Source: Ophioceras dolichostomum | Lineage: Eukaryota; Ascomycota; Sordariomycetes; Magnaporthales; Ophioceraceae | Assembly (NCBI GenBank): GCA_003049485.1 | Contig: PYST01000021.1 | Location: forward strand, 1 to 64,000 | DNA: 64,000 bases | Direction: 5' to 3' | Part shown: piece after piece, positions 18,803-29,361 of the stretch | How positions within the stretch are numbered: the first letter of the stretch is position 1 | How the letters are laid out: every line of letters begins with the position of its first letter | Notes under the pieces: model-generated | Databases searched by the model: none | Told to the model about the DNA's origin: nothing | Seen by the model: the letters and a program-made list of their open reading frames with translations, nothing else | Position numbers and translations under genes: made by a program

Positions 18803-21055
18803 ATGACCTCACTCTACCGCCTGGCCGGCCACGGCGCCGCGAAGCGGCTCTGTCTGCGTCCCGCTATATCGGCGTCGACGGCGACATCCCTCCACTCCCA
18901 GATCTCCGTGTCCCGCACATCATCAACACGGCTAGTACGATCCTTCTCGACGACACCCCGACGGCGGTATGCCTCGATCGACGAGCAGTCGATGGCCACG
19001 CGCCTGGTCCCCGTGAACAAGGACTTCGCCGTGCCCGTCGACGCCGAGGCGCTCGCGCACGCTATGAAGGATCGGAGCCAGCACGCCACCCCCAACATGT
19101 CCACAGAAGAAGCCCTCGAGCAGGAGAGCATGTCCGAGGGCGGCCGGAAGGTGCGGCACTACACGGTCAACTTCGGGCCCCAGCACCCCGCGGCGCACGG
19201 CGTGCTCCGCCTGATCCTGGAGCTCAACGGCGAGGAGATCGTGCGCGCGGATCCACACGTCGGCCTGCTGCACCGGGGAACCGAGAAGCTGTGCGAGTAC
19301 AAGACCTACCTGCAGGCCCTGCCCTACTTCGACCGCCTCGACTACGTCTCCATGATGACCAACGAGCAGGTCTTCTCGCTCGCCGTCGAGAAGCTGCTCA
19401 ACATCGAGATCCCCGAGCGCGCCAAGTTCATCCGCACCCTGTTCGGCGAAATCACCCGCGTCCTGAACCACATGATGTCCGTCATGACGCACGCCATGGA
19501 TGTCGGCGCCCTGACGCCTTTCCTGTGGGGTTTCGAGGAGCGAGAGAAGCTGATGGTGCGTATATCACATCACATTTTGGTCCCATAACGGGGTTTTGAT
19601 TTTATTAAAACTCTTCGCAATAAACTCTTCGCAATTTACGATCTGGGGGGTGTTGTGCTTTTGGTATTGCTGGAGGTTGTACATTGTTGCTGGTGACAGC
19701 CGCAAGACATCCCAAGCGGAAGGGGAAAGAGTGAACTCGATGGGGCAGCAGCAGAATCGTCCAGGCAACAAAACTCTTCGCAACAGGGGGGAGATCTTCT
19801 CAAGGCACCAAAAAAGGGAAATGAGGGGAAATGGGAAAGCATCGAAACTGACTGGTCGAAATGCAAAAACAAAACGCAACGAAATCACAGGAATTCTATG
19901 AGCGAGTCTCAGGAGCCCGTCTCCACGCCGCCTACGTCCGACCAGGCGGCGTCCACCAGGATATCCCCCTCGGCCTCCTAGACGACATCTACCAATGGGC
20001 CACCCAGTTCGGCGACCGCATCGACGAGACCGAAGAGATGCTGACGGACAACCGCATCTGGATCAACCGGCTTCAGGGCGTGGGGGTCGTGTCCGCCGCC
20101 GACGCGCTCAACCTCTCCTTCACGGGCACCATGCTCAGGGGGTCCGGCGTCCCCTGGGACGTCCGCAAGTCCTCGCCGTACGACGCGTACGACCAAGTCG
20201 AGTTCGACATCCCCGTCGGGGTCAACGGCGACTGCTACGACCGGTACCTCTGCCGCATGGAGGAGTTCCGCCAGTCGCTGCGCATCATCCACCAGTGCCT
20301 CGAGAAGATGCCGGCCGGCCCGGTCCGCGTCGAGGACTACAAGGTGTCCCCCCCGCCCCGGGCCGCCATGAAGGAGAACATGGAGGCCCTGATCCACCAC
20401 TTCCTGCTGTACACCAAAGGGTACGCCGTCCCGCCCGGAGACACGTACACGGCCATCGAGGCGCCCAAGGGCGAGATGGGCGTGTATGTCGTCAGCGATG
20501 GCAGCGAGCGGCCGTACCGAGTGCACATCCGCGCCCCTGGTTTCGCGCATCTGAGTGGGTTCGACCACGTCTCCAAGGGACACTTGCTGGCCGATGCCGT
20601 GGCTGTCATCGGAACCATGGATATTGTGTTCGGTGAGTCCTCCCCTTCTCTGCTTTTTTCTGGATTTTCTTATTTTTTCCTCCTGGTGTCATGTGGTCGT
20701 CTCAGAATGCAGCGAACAAATATGGGAGATGTGAAGAAAAGCATCTTGTCATTGAGAAGGCATCGTGTTATAAGAGCATCATGTCATGAAAAGGCATCGT
20801 GTCATGAAAAAGCACCGTGTCATGGAAAAGGCAACGTGAAAAAAAGCTAGCGTGAGGAAGGCAGCGAGATGGAAGAGAATAGAAGACAACACAGACATGG
20901 GCGAAAGAAAGAAGAAAAAAAGCAATGGCAGGGCAGATAGCTGGAAGATGAAGTCTCGAGCAAGGTTGATTGCTCTGAAAACAGCAGAAATCGGGAGTAC
21001 AACGCGAACAGATGCTAACAAATGGTCTTCCTTTCTAGGCGAGGTCGACCGGTGA
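18803..21055 (+). CDS. nuo-49: NADH:ubiquinone oxidoreductase 49-kDa subunit (NDUFS2 / nuo-49)
   Basis: Three exons, 18803-19555, 19891-20632 and 21039-21055, encode 503 residues. The N-terminal 60 residues are Arg/Ser-rich without acids (MTSLYRLAGHGAAKRL.., RSFSTTPRRRYAS), a typical matrix presequence. The mature part has HYTVNFGPQHPAAHGVLRL, HVGLLHRGTEKL, LDYVSMMTNEQVFSLAVEK, RVLNHMMSVMTHAMDVGA and APGFAHLSGFDHVSKGHLLA. The final 17-nt exon supplies the invariant C-terminus (VFGEVDR). Known role: core subunit of the complex I peripheral arm; with the PSST subunit it forms the quinone pocket next to cluster N2. Both introns are unusually long for this window (335 and 406 nt), and the second carries a tandem repeat. 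The gene converges on the MCF Cys-rich gene. Confidence 0.96.
19608..19783. repeat. Three copies of AAACTCTTCGCAA inside intron 1 of nuo-49
   Basis: The identical 13-mer occurs at 19608-19620, 19622-19634 and 19771-19783, all inside intron 1 (19556-19890). The first two are separated by a single T. Confidence 0.9.
20725..20860. repeat. Degenerate ~18-bp tandem repeat inside intron 2 of nuo-49
   Basis: About six to eight units of the form GAAAAGGCATCGTGTCAT run in a row; the middle copies (about 20775-20830) differ by one to three bases and the outer ones are more decayed. The array is entirely within the 406-nt intron 2. Confidence 0.85.
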
Positions 21056-21658
21056 TATGGGTAGAAACAAACAAGGGGAGGAAACATTTGGTGATTGGAG
21101 CTGCTGTGTCTGTCAAACAGCCAGGTCCGTGATGTGTTGAACGGAAATTCGGGAAAGACAAGGCAAGAAAGAAAGCAAAGGAAGAGAAGATTCAACGAAG
21201 ATGCAAAACGTAAATAAAAACTCATCGCCCAGAGATTTTGTTGCAAATGGGGTACTTTTTTTTGTTCCTTTTGTCTATGCCGCCGCCCTTTCGGTTTTTC
21301 ATATGTTGTGTATCAATAGCAGAGGGGGAGTAGTCAACGCAACGCAGCAGCAGTCGAAAATCGCACAGCAAATTCGGTTCCAGGGGACGGACGTGTCGCC
21401 CTTTTACCTCTTCTTGAGATGCCAATCGTATACTGGACGAGGTGGGTGAGGGTAGGGTGGTCAATGTTTGTTAGGTCCAAGTCTTGGCTGAGGGATGACA
21501 AGATGCAGATGAAGTGACTGGTGGGTGGGAAGAACTTACCGGGCAATCTGCTCCCTTTTCAATATGTCAATCTCAGCTCTCTTCATCATGTCGGCTGAGA
21601 CGAGTGGACGGACCGTGTAAGGTCGTCCGTCGCAGGCCAGGCCAGAGATGGCCGGCCG
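21056..21658. other. Convergent 3' region of nuo-49 and the Cys-rich gene
   Basis: No gene seen. It is purine-rich on the plus strand near 21140-21200, with a T-run around 21253. It must contain both 3' UTRs. Confidence 0.5.
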
Positions 21659-23371
21659 CTACTGGTAGTGACGGGTGCGCGCACCGGGAGGGTACCTGTG
21701 CAGGACGCACTCCTCGAACGGGCCGACGTGCGAGATGCCCTCGGGACCGGCACCGATGGGCAGGCCGATGATCGGCAGCGCCTGCGTCGGAACGCTGGCC
21801 GGGGTCGAGGGGTAGCAGTCGATGAAACCCTCTGGGTACCTAAGCGGAAGGGGCGTGCTCAGGGTCTGGACCTCGGCGGCGTAGCTGCCCGCGGGAAGGT
21901 TCGTCGTGGTCGGAACGATGGGGGCCGACGAGGGCGCCTGTGCCGTCGGGTACTGCTGCGTCGAAGTCGAGGACTGGGCCTGCGGCTGGTGGCGGCTGTG
22001 GAAAGCGCCCTGAGTGGCAGCTCCGTGTCCGTCACGACCAATGGGGTTAGGGTAGGAGGTCTGAGCCGACGGGCCTTCGCCGTGGTTGTTGGTGCCCTCC
22101 ATGTGCGGGTAGAGCACGGGGAGCACTGGGCCATAAGGGTGCCAGTGGGGTGGCATCACATGGCTGGCAGCGGGTGGCACCGCGTGGCTGTTGTTGTTGT
22201 TGGCAAACGGCTCCTGAATCCGGCGACGCACTCGCTCCTCTTCCAGATCGGCCTCAGCCGGCGGCGAAGGGATGTCAGAACCGCGGCCGATGTGGCTGCC
22301 AACTCCCGACGAGGCGGCAGCGGCGTACGAGACGTTGTCGTCGAAAGTCACATGCCGGGCAGCTGGTCGAGGCTCGTGTGCCAGCTGCGACGGCTCTTGG
22401 CCGTTCTGGCGCGTCTTAGCCTTGCCCTTGCCTTTCTTCTTGCCGGACGGCTGGGCAGGGAGGCTGACCAGGTTGGTGGTCGACTGACTGCGCGGGGCAT
22501 CTGCGGCCGGGAGATCGTGGTGGGAGGACTCCAGCTCCGAGGATCCTCCACACGGCGCGAGGGCGGCGATCGCGCGAGGGACGTCAAGCGACGCAGACCG
22601 ACGAGCCCTGGCGTTGGGATTCTGCTCGAAGCTGATGGGGGTGTGCCACTCGGACTGGGACCCGGCGTCGACCGCCTCGTCGTTCTCATAATCACCCTCG
22701 TCGATCTGGCCGATGCCACTCGGGTTGGCTCCAGCGTGGTCAATGCGGAAGGAGACATCGCCGTCGTCGGCTGATCCCTGAGCCGTCGCTGGGACGGAGA
22801 GCTGGCCGCCTTGGCCGTTCTCAGTGCCGCGGGTGACCCACTCCGGCACGTATGGGTTGAAGTCGGTGCTGCAGGTGCACCTGCCTGACTGGTGCAGCGT
22901 TCTGTGGTCCTCCACCCACTCCGGCGCGTAGTAGCTCGACACCCGAACCGCGTAGCCGACATTACCGTCACGATCGTAGACCTCCCTGAAGGGCGGCGGG
23001 GCCGGCTGAGGTCCACGAGGTGGATCCTCGTCATCATCTGAGCTGGAGCCAGTGTGGACAAACCCAGAATCGTCCCCAAGGACCACCGGCCTGCCTCCGA
23101 CAACTCGGGGCGCGATGAAGCCCGGGAAGATGACGGGACATCCGCAAGCACCTCGGGTGTGCAGGAACCAGTGCTCGTACTCCTGGATCAGTACGGCGCG
23201 GCCATGCAGGCAACGGGAGCAGGGCGGACACATCTCGGCACACAACAGCGGCCGCATCGCCTTCAAGGCACAGACCGGGAAGTCGTACTGCGAGGTCGTC
23301 ATCGGGCAAGGCCGGCTGACTGGCAGGGAGCAATGACCACAGGCGTAGCCGATAAACTCGATGAAGCACAT
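21659..23371 (-). CDS. Uncharacterised fungal protein with Cys/His N-terminus (MCFIEF..YACGH) and long disordered tail
   Basis: A single-exon frame of 570 residues. The first 90 residues are Cys-rich: MCFIEFIGYACGHCSLPVSR, then CALKAMRPLLCAEMCPPCSR, then a CGCP element. This looks like a small metal-binding module. Fungal genomes carry many uncharacterised proteins that start MCF and then carry Y-x-CGH; that placement is from general familiarity, not a search. The remaining 480 residues are Pro/Ser/Gln/Asn-rich with acidic patches (SSSDDDEDPP) and a basic KKKGKGKAKTR stretch near residue 320; they look disordered. No catalytic motif, signal peptide or membrane span. The upstream region is long (2 kb) with a strong pyrimidine-rich tract on the coding strand, as often seen before well-expressed fungal genes. 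Function unknown; a scaffold or regulatory role would be inference only. Confidence 0.8.
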   Translation of the reverse strand: MCFIEFIGYACGHCSLPVSRPCPMTTSQYDFPVCALKAMRPLLCAEMCPPCSRCLHGRAVLIQEYEHWFLHTRGACGCPVIFPGFIAPRVVGGRPVVLGDDSGFVHTGSSSDDDEDPPRGPQPAPPPFREVYDRDGNVGYAVRVSSYYAPEWVEDHRTLHQSGRCTCSTDFNPYVPEWVTRGTENGQGGQLSVPATAQGSADDGDVSFRIDHAGANPSGIGQIDEGDYENDEAVDAGSQSEWHTPISFEQNPNARARRSASLDVPRAIAALAPCGGSSELESSHHDLPAADAPRSQSTTNLVSLPAQPSGKKKGKGKAKTRQNGQEPSQLAHEPRPAARHVTFDDNVSYAAAASSGVGSHIGRGSDIPSPPAEADLEEERVRRRIQEPFANNNNSHAVPPAASHVMPPHWHPYGPVLPVLYPHMEGTNNHGEGPSAQTSYPNPIGRDGHGAATQGAFHSRHQPQAQSSTSTQQYPTAQAPSSAPIVPTTTNLPAGSYAAEVQTLSTPLPLRYPEGFIDCYPSTPASVPTQALPIIGLPIGAGPEGISHVGPFEECVLHRYPPGARTRHYQ

Positions 23372-25406
23372 GGTGGTAGTGGGAGATGACCACAGTGCGA
23401 TCGTTTCTCGTTATCCACCCTCTAATCCCTCTGATCGGACACTAAATCTTCAGGGACGTGCCTGAAGCACTCTGATGATGATAGTAGTATGGGGGAAGTC
23501 CAGAAAGAAGGGGAAGAAAGTGGGATAAGAATATGTTATTGAGGCTCCTGAATGGAGTAGCATCAATAGCTCAAAGACAGCCAGGCTTTGGGAGGAAGCG
23601 TGGAGGTACTTGGAGTGGATGAGGCTCGAATATTCCTCGGTTATCTGAACAGCCTTAGTTGAGACAGCTCTGGGGTTCGGAGGACCTCCTGGGATGGAGC
23701 GGGGGTTCCGAGAAGCGAATCGCCCTTCTGGCGAGGTATGAGACTGTACTCTTGAGGGAGGAACGAAAGCTGAGGAACACGTAGAAGAAGCGAGCCTCGA
23801 GCAGTAGTATCCACACGAAGAGGTAAGAGTGGATGATGACAGTCGTCTCAGATGCTCAAATGTTCAATCGAGTCAGAAGAAGATATCAAGGCAAGTAAAG
23901 GAAGATGGAAATGACAGAAGCGAAGGGCAAGAACGAAGCATGAATAATGGACGACTGTGGGATGGGAAAATAAGAAGAGAAGGACAATGCCAGACGAGAT
24001 CCTATGGAAAGGATCACAGAAAGCCGACGGCAATGAATCGGCGGAAGAACGGTCGTGCTTCCGACCGACAATCTTGAGCCGGATGCCGTCGTCCCTTCTT
24101 TGGCCGAGGCACCGGCAGTGATGCCGTCAATCTTGATCCGACCGGCTCTGGTCGGGTCCGTATTGACAGTCAGCCAAAGAGAGTACGACAGATGTCTCGC
24201 CGATTGACCGAAATCCATGAAGGTATGCAAGCCTCCTGGCCTTTTGATTGACACGAGTGATGATGATGGACGGCCGCGGCTGAGGGTAGGTGTGGGAACG
24301 AACCAGTGGGCAAATGTGTAACAAGGCTTGAGGAGGGAAGGCAGGCGAAGGAAGGCAAGTGAAGTAGGGCAGGTAAGGGTAGGTACTTACGAGCTAGCGA
24401 GATATCAATCCCAGTGCTTGAGATCAATGGTACAAGGCAAATGGAAGCCAGTGACTCACGGCCACCGGAGGCACGGCCGCTCCTGGGAGGGCGATGCCGG
24501 AGAGGGTAGTGACAAGGTTCTGGGAAGCGTTATCGTACACTCCGTACACTAATCTGACGAGAAAGAGAGAGACCGGAGAGCAATCCGGCAGACAGAGATG
24601 TCGAGGATTCCCTATGAGATAAGAGAACCTCGGAAGCCTGTATCTGGGACGGAAGGCAGTAAATGAGAGGCTGAAATCTTGTGGCGATATCGGGAGGAAG
24701 TTGTTGGTTGTGGGAGAGCAGCCAACAACGGAAAGGTGGTGGTTGTGGGGGAGGAAAGGTGGGAAGGAAAGGTTGAGAGGGAAGGGAGGGAGGGGTCGAG
24801 TTTTAAAGGGCGAGCAGACGGCGCCTTGCTGCAACGTTTCTCGCGAAAAGGAAACGGAAGGAACGAGGCCTGGAGGGCAGGAAGGGAGGAAGGCAGGAGG
24901 GCAGGAGGGCTGAGGGGAGGGGGGAGAGGGGAGAGGGAGGGCGGAGGGAGTTGCGTTTCCAAAGGAAGGCTCGACCGACGTTGGCAGGAGGCAGTACTAC
25001 GGCCCACTGGGCAGGGCCTATCACAAGTAGTATTCTGGAAGCGGCGAGGCGAGGAAGGTCGCCTGGCGTCACAATGAGTGGAGTCTGATGATAGAAGAAC
25101 TCGGACCGGGACGTCAGGGCCATCTCCTTCATCACCAAGGAAGGTAAGCACAGGCCGGATGAGTATATTAGTGAGCCCTCGATGTACCAGCTATTATACA
25201 CCGCAGAAAATGTACATGAAAGTAGCTCCTCCCGTAGCATGTATCTACTTACACGCGGCAGATCCTGACGGGAAACTTCCTCGAGATATCAGAGGCTGAG
25301 GGGGGCATCTCCTCGTCAGAGAGCCCGAGATTCCGCCTGGTATCGGTGGCGAGTTCCATGACCAGTCACACACCCGCAACCTAAATGGCACGACATGGCG
25401 ACAGGT
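23372..25406. promoter_or_regulatory. Long upstream region of the Cys-rich gene, polypurine/polypyrimidine tract
   Basis: Two kilobases without a recognisable gene. From about 24,677 to 24,960 the plus strand is almost pure purine (GGGAGGAAGG-type words), so the strand sense with the 21659-23371 gene is pyrimidine-rich. A second purine-rich block lies at about 23840-24000. Such tracts are usual in long 5' UTRs or core promoters of ascomycete genes. The right end is the 3' flank of COQ6. Confidence 0.5.
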
Positions 25407-27007
25407 TCACAAAAGCTTGAACCCATTCCCAGCAGCCTGCTGCATGATGAAGTTCTTGAGCGGCTGCATGGAGTTCACCGCACTGAGCCCCCACGACCTC
25501 AGGGGCACCAACGGCCCGCTCCCGACGGAGTAGAGCTTGTGTAGCTTGTCGCAGGCCCCCAGGATCACGTGGTTGGCGGCGTACCTCTCCGACACGTACG
25601 GCTCCAGCGACATGCGCGACCCTACGTCCTGGCCGTGCGCCGCCGCGGACGCTATCGTCCTCGCCAGGCTCTCCACGTCGCCCTGCCCCGCGTTCAGGCC
25701 CTGGCCCCCGAGCGGGTGCACGGTGTGCGCGGCGTCGCCCACGAGCGCGACCCGCTCGCCGATGTACGTGTCCGCGTGCTTCAACCTGAGCGGGAACGAC
25801 GCCGCGGTGCCCTCCTCGATGGCCACCACGGTCTGCGGCACGGCGCGCTCGTCGAAGTACGGCGCGTGGTCTAGGCGCCAGGCCAGCTCGTCCGCCTGGC
25901 CCGAGGAGAGGGTGTGCATGTACTCCAGGTCCGCGGGGCTGAGTCGGAACGCGGCGTTGACCATGGCCACGAAGTCCGCGGGGGACAGGCTCTTGAGCAG
26001 CGCCGCCTTCTCGGGCGTCGTGGACCAGACCATCGACGAGTAGCTGCCCGGCAGGGGCAGCATCGCGACGGGGCCGGTGGGGAGGAACCGCTGGTACGCG
26101 ATCTTGTGAGAGTCACCCATGCCGCCCCCCCAGCCGTCGCCCTCCAGCCTCAGCGTCGCGACGAGGCCGTGCCGCCCGTAGTCCCACCCGCGAGCCTCGA
26201 TGCCCGCGAAGGAGCGCACGGGGCTGTTCGCGCCGTCCGCCCCCACCAGGAGGCGCGCCCACAGCTTCTTGCCGCCCGCGAGGCTGACGACGGGCCACTC
26301 CGAGAGGTCCATGGCCTCGGAGTCCTCCCCGAGCGCGATTCTCTCCACCTTGGCGTTGTCGAACACCGACACGCCGCCGAGCTCGTGCAGGCGAGACAGC
26401 AGGCCGGATGTGATGTTTAGGTTCTCCACCATGTATGCTATTGTCCCACCACCCGTGGCGGCCTCTCTATCCGCCGCCCCTGTGGCCCCTGCCCCCGTCA
26501 TCGACCAGTCGAACTCGATCCTGGCGCCGGTGACGCCGTCCCAGACCTGCATCTCGTGGTACGCCTGCACGCGGTCGCGCTTCATGTGGGACCACGCGCC
26601 GATCGAGTCGAGGAATCGCGCCGAGGCCGGAGTCAGCGAGCTGCAGCGGTTCGAGAACCGGTCCGGCGGGAGCTTCCACGCCTTGATCTTGGCGAGGTCC
26701 TGAGCCTCGACCAGAGCTATGCGGAGCCCTGCGGTGGCGGGGTTCGAGCCTGCAACCAAACATGTTTCTGTCAGTACCCACACAGAAAGCGTAACACTGC
26801 ATGACCTGTCTGCTCGGGAAAGCTGTACGTACGGAGGGCGGTGAGGAGGCTCAGGCCAGCAGGACCGCCGCCCACGCAGACTACATCGTAGATGTCTGGG
26901 GTCGTCTTGGCGGTGCTGGCAATGGTGCGACGAGTAGACTGTTGCAACCGCACAGTCCGGCTGCAACTGCAGCATATATACCGCGGGGTAGATAATCTAA
27001 GCGACAT
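25407..27007 (-). CDS. COQ6: COQ6 flavin monooxygenase of ubiquinone biosynthesis
   Basis: Two exons, 27007-26833 and 26749-25407, encode 505 residues. The N-terminus (MSLRLSTPRYICCSCSRTVR) is basic and Ser/Arg-rich, a plausible matrix presequence. The FAD fold shows VVCVGGGPAGLSLL (dinucleotide-binding GxGxxG-type), ARLLVGADGANSPVR (the DG motif) and VALVGDAAHTVHPLGGQG (the GD motif), the order of UbiH/COQ6 class A flavoprotein hydroxylases. Known role: C5 hydroxylation of the polyprenyl-benzoate ring in the matrix-side CoQ synthome, with electrons from ferredoxin and ferredoxin reductase. A Gly/Ala-rich insertion lies near residue 150. The exon junction restores TALR-SNPATAGLRIALVEA, the expected strand after the first Gly motif. 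Confidence 0.94.
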
Positions 27008-27791
27008 CCCAATTGGCGGGCACAACTCGTCGTCCGATGTGTTTTCAGGCCGTGTTTTGCCGTGGGAAGAGTGCAAGGCTGGAATCAGATGTTTCCTGTC
27101 GTGAAGTTAAGATGTTGAAATCGGCAGGGGTCCAAAGCCGGGGACGGCCCCACATTGAAAATCTACCGGGATCGGATGTCTCCACAATCTCGAGAGCCCC
27201 GTCCCTCGTCCCAACTCTCTTGATATCTCAGCCTTGCGACAACCCATTATCCCCCGTTATTTTAGAGGTAAAGAGGACTGAAGGCCGTGAGCGGGCCTTC
27301 ATTCACCATCGCGCAATTGCTTCAGAGGCTAGCCAAGATTGTCGGTGGTGAAAAGTCTATGCTCACAGCTTCGTCATCCTCGAACCTACCACAATATCAC
27401 TTCGCCGAGCGACCGCGGACGCGGCTGTGATACAACAAGAACAAGAAGAAAGGACCCATGGGTACAAATAAATGCTATGGACTAACAGAAACAAGAGGCT
27501 TCCTTTTCCAAAGATAAAAAATATTGCCCATCCTAAAAAGATGCCAGCAGCCGCCTTCAAAACATTCCTTTACAAAAAGAGAGTGGTTTTCTCTTTGTTC
27601 GACCAACGCAATCCCGCAAGTGCCGCAAGTGCCAGCTTATTCACCTTTCTCAGAAAATCAAACAAAAACCCAGACACGATGATGGCATGAACTCCGCCTG
27701 GGGAATATCCTATCCCATCAATCTCACTCTTTCCATGTCTCTCGTTGTTGTTCATGTTTCATACCCTCAACTCATCGACCAACTCGTCCTC
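27008..27791. other. COQ6 upstream region and PIL1-family 3' flank
   Basis: Contains the COQ6 promoter (left) and the 3' UTR of the PIL1-family gene (right); A/T-richer around 27,470-27,680. No gene recognised. Confidence 0.5.
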
Positions 27792-29361
27792 CTAAGACGG
27801 AAGCTGATACAAATCCTTTGAACCGACGTTGTTGCCATTCGTCGTCGGACTGCTGCCGACAAATGTGTTTGTGGTGGTGGTCGTCGTCGTCTGGCTCTTC
27901 GGGCTGGCGACGACAGCGGCCGTCGTGGCCATGTGCGAGGTGGAAATGGAGGGCGAGGGCGAGCCGCCGATATTGTTATCAGTACCCTGGGGGCCACTCG
28001 AAGCCGACAACTGCAACGACGACGAACGACGCCCCTCAGCCTCAGCGTTCGTCCGTTCCCCTCCTCCGCCGGGGCTCCCGACCACGGCGACGGTCGAGGA
28101 TGTGGCTGCGGTCTCCTCACCTTCAGTGATCTCGGACGTCCGTTGCTCCTCGCTACCTCCTCCGCTAACCCCACCACCACCACCGCCGCTGCCGCCGCCA
28201 CGGCTGCTCCCGCTATTGCGGGCGGTTGAAGACGACTTGTTGTTGTTATTATTATTATGGGCGGTGTTATGTGCCGTGTTGGCGCGCACCACGGCGGCGT
28301 CGGCGTCCTCGGTAGCAGAGACTGAGGCGAAGCTGTAGCCCGGCCGCCAGTCGCGCAGGTCGTCCTCGCAGTCGCACAGGATCTGGCGCCCCGCGGCCGC
28401 GCCGTGGTACGGCGGCAGCTTGTCGCCGGGCACCACGGGCTCGTCGCTGACCAGCTTGAGAAGCCGGCGGCCGTGGCCGGCGAGGATGATCTGCTTCTCG
28501 GCGCGCTCGATCGTGGCGGCGAGTTCGGCGTCGTAGGCTTCTTTGATGCTCTTCCGTGTCTATTTTGTTTTTCGTGGGAAGAGGAGGAGGAAAGAGAGCG
28601 CCGAGATGATAGCTCACGTCAGGAGGTGAACTTCCACTAGCAATCCTGAGGGGGGGTCGTAGGGGAGAGGACAAGGACACCCGGACGGGTGGCAGTGTTG
28701 GGTGGTGAAACTCACAACATTGATCAGCTGGGCCTCAGCAACCAGATTCTCCGCCTCAGCCCGGACCAGCTCCTGCTCCAAGATCACCAAGCGGGCGCTC
28801 TGCGGCTCCTTGCTCTTCAGGCGCGCGATCTCGTCCGCTATCTTGGTGCGGTTGTCCCTGCTGGGCTGGACGCTCCTCTCCGTGTTGCGGATGCGCTTCA
28901 GCAGGGTCCGGCTCTCCTCCAGCGCGTGCGCGTAGTTGTCCTCCTGCTCGCCCAGCTCGGCCAGGATGACGCCCAGCTTGTCCGACAGGTCGCTCACGGA
29001 CGGGTCCTCCGTCTTCTCCCCCCACTCCGACAGCTGCGTGGCGATCGAGATGCGCTCCTTGCCGGCCGTCTCGTGCGCCCCGACCAGGTTGTTCTCGGAC
29101 TTGATCAGCTTGTACAGCCGCTTCGAGAGCTCCGGCTGCTGGATCGAGCCCCGGAGCGACTTGAGCGAGAACCCGCGCCGTCCGCTGCTGTGGCCGCCGA
29201 CGCCGCCGCCTGAGGACGAGCCTCCTTTGCTGGACCGGATCGAGAAGCTTCGGTTCCTTTGTGCGTCGCCAATGGGTTTGAGTATTTTGGCACGACTGAT
29301 TCGGGCTAGATAGCTTGCTTCCCTGAGAGAGTTGCTTTACATGCACGACTTTGACTTACAT
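27792..29361 (-). CDS. Eisosome core component, PIL1/LSP1 family (PilB-like)
   Basis: Coding exons 29256-28716 and 28559-27792, plus a start exon ending at 29360. The BAR-type core reads IQQPELSKRLYKLIKSENNL, ERISIATQLSEWGE, LGVILAELGEQEDNYAHALE, NTERSVQPSRDNRTKIADEI and VILEQELVRAEAENLVAEAQ, then across the intron TRKSIKEAYDAEL. This is the Pil1 family signature; the divergent N-terminus suggests the PilB-like paralogue rather than PIL1 itself. Known role: Pil1/Lsp1 proteins form half-pipe lattices under plasma-membrane furrows (MCC/eisosomes) and respond to sphingolipid and TORC2 signalling. No Met occurs in the first 90 residues of the large exon. The best model splits ATG as AT|G over an intron (29359-29257), giving MNRSFSIRSSKGG and 436 residues in all. 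The last 150 residues are low-complexity (Asn, Gly, Ser and Thr runs) and look disordered. Confidence 0.85.

Noticed and set aside
19861..19890. A start ATG (MQKQNATKSQ..) opening into exon 2 of nuo-49
   Set aside because: The ATG lies in intron 1; the protein continues across the splice from exon 1 (REKLM-EFYERV).
20725..20860. Intron 2 repeat of nuo-49 considered as a CRISPR-like array
   Set aside because: Units are directly abutting and degenerate with no spacers; it is an intronic tandem repeat.
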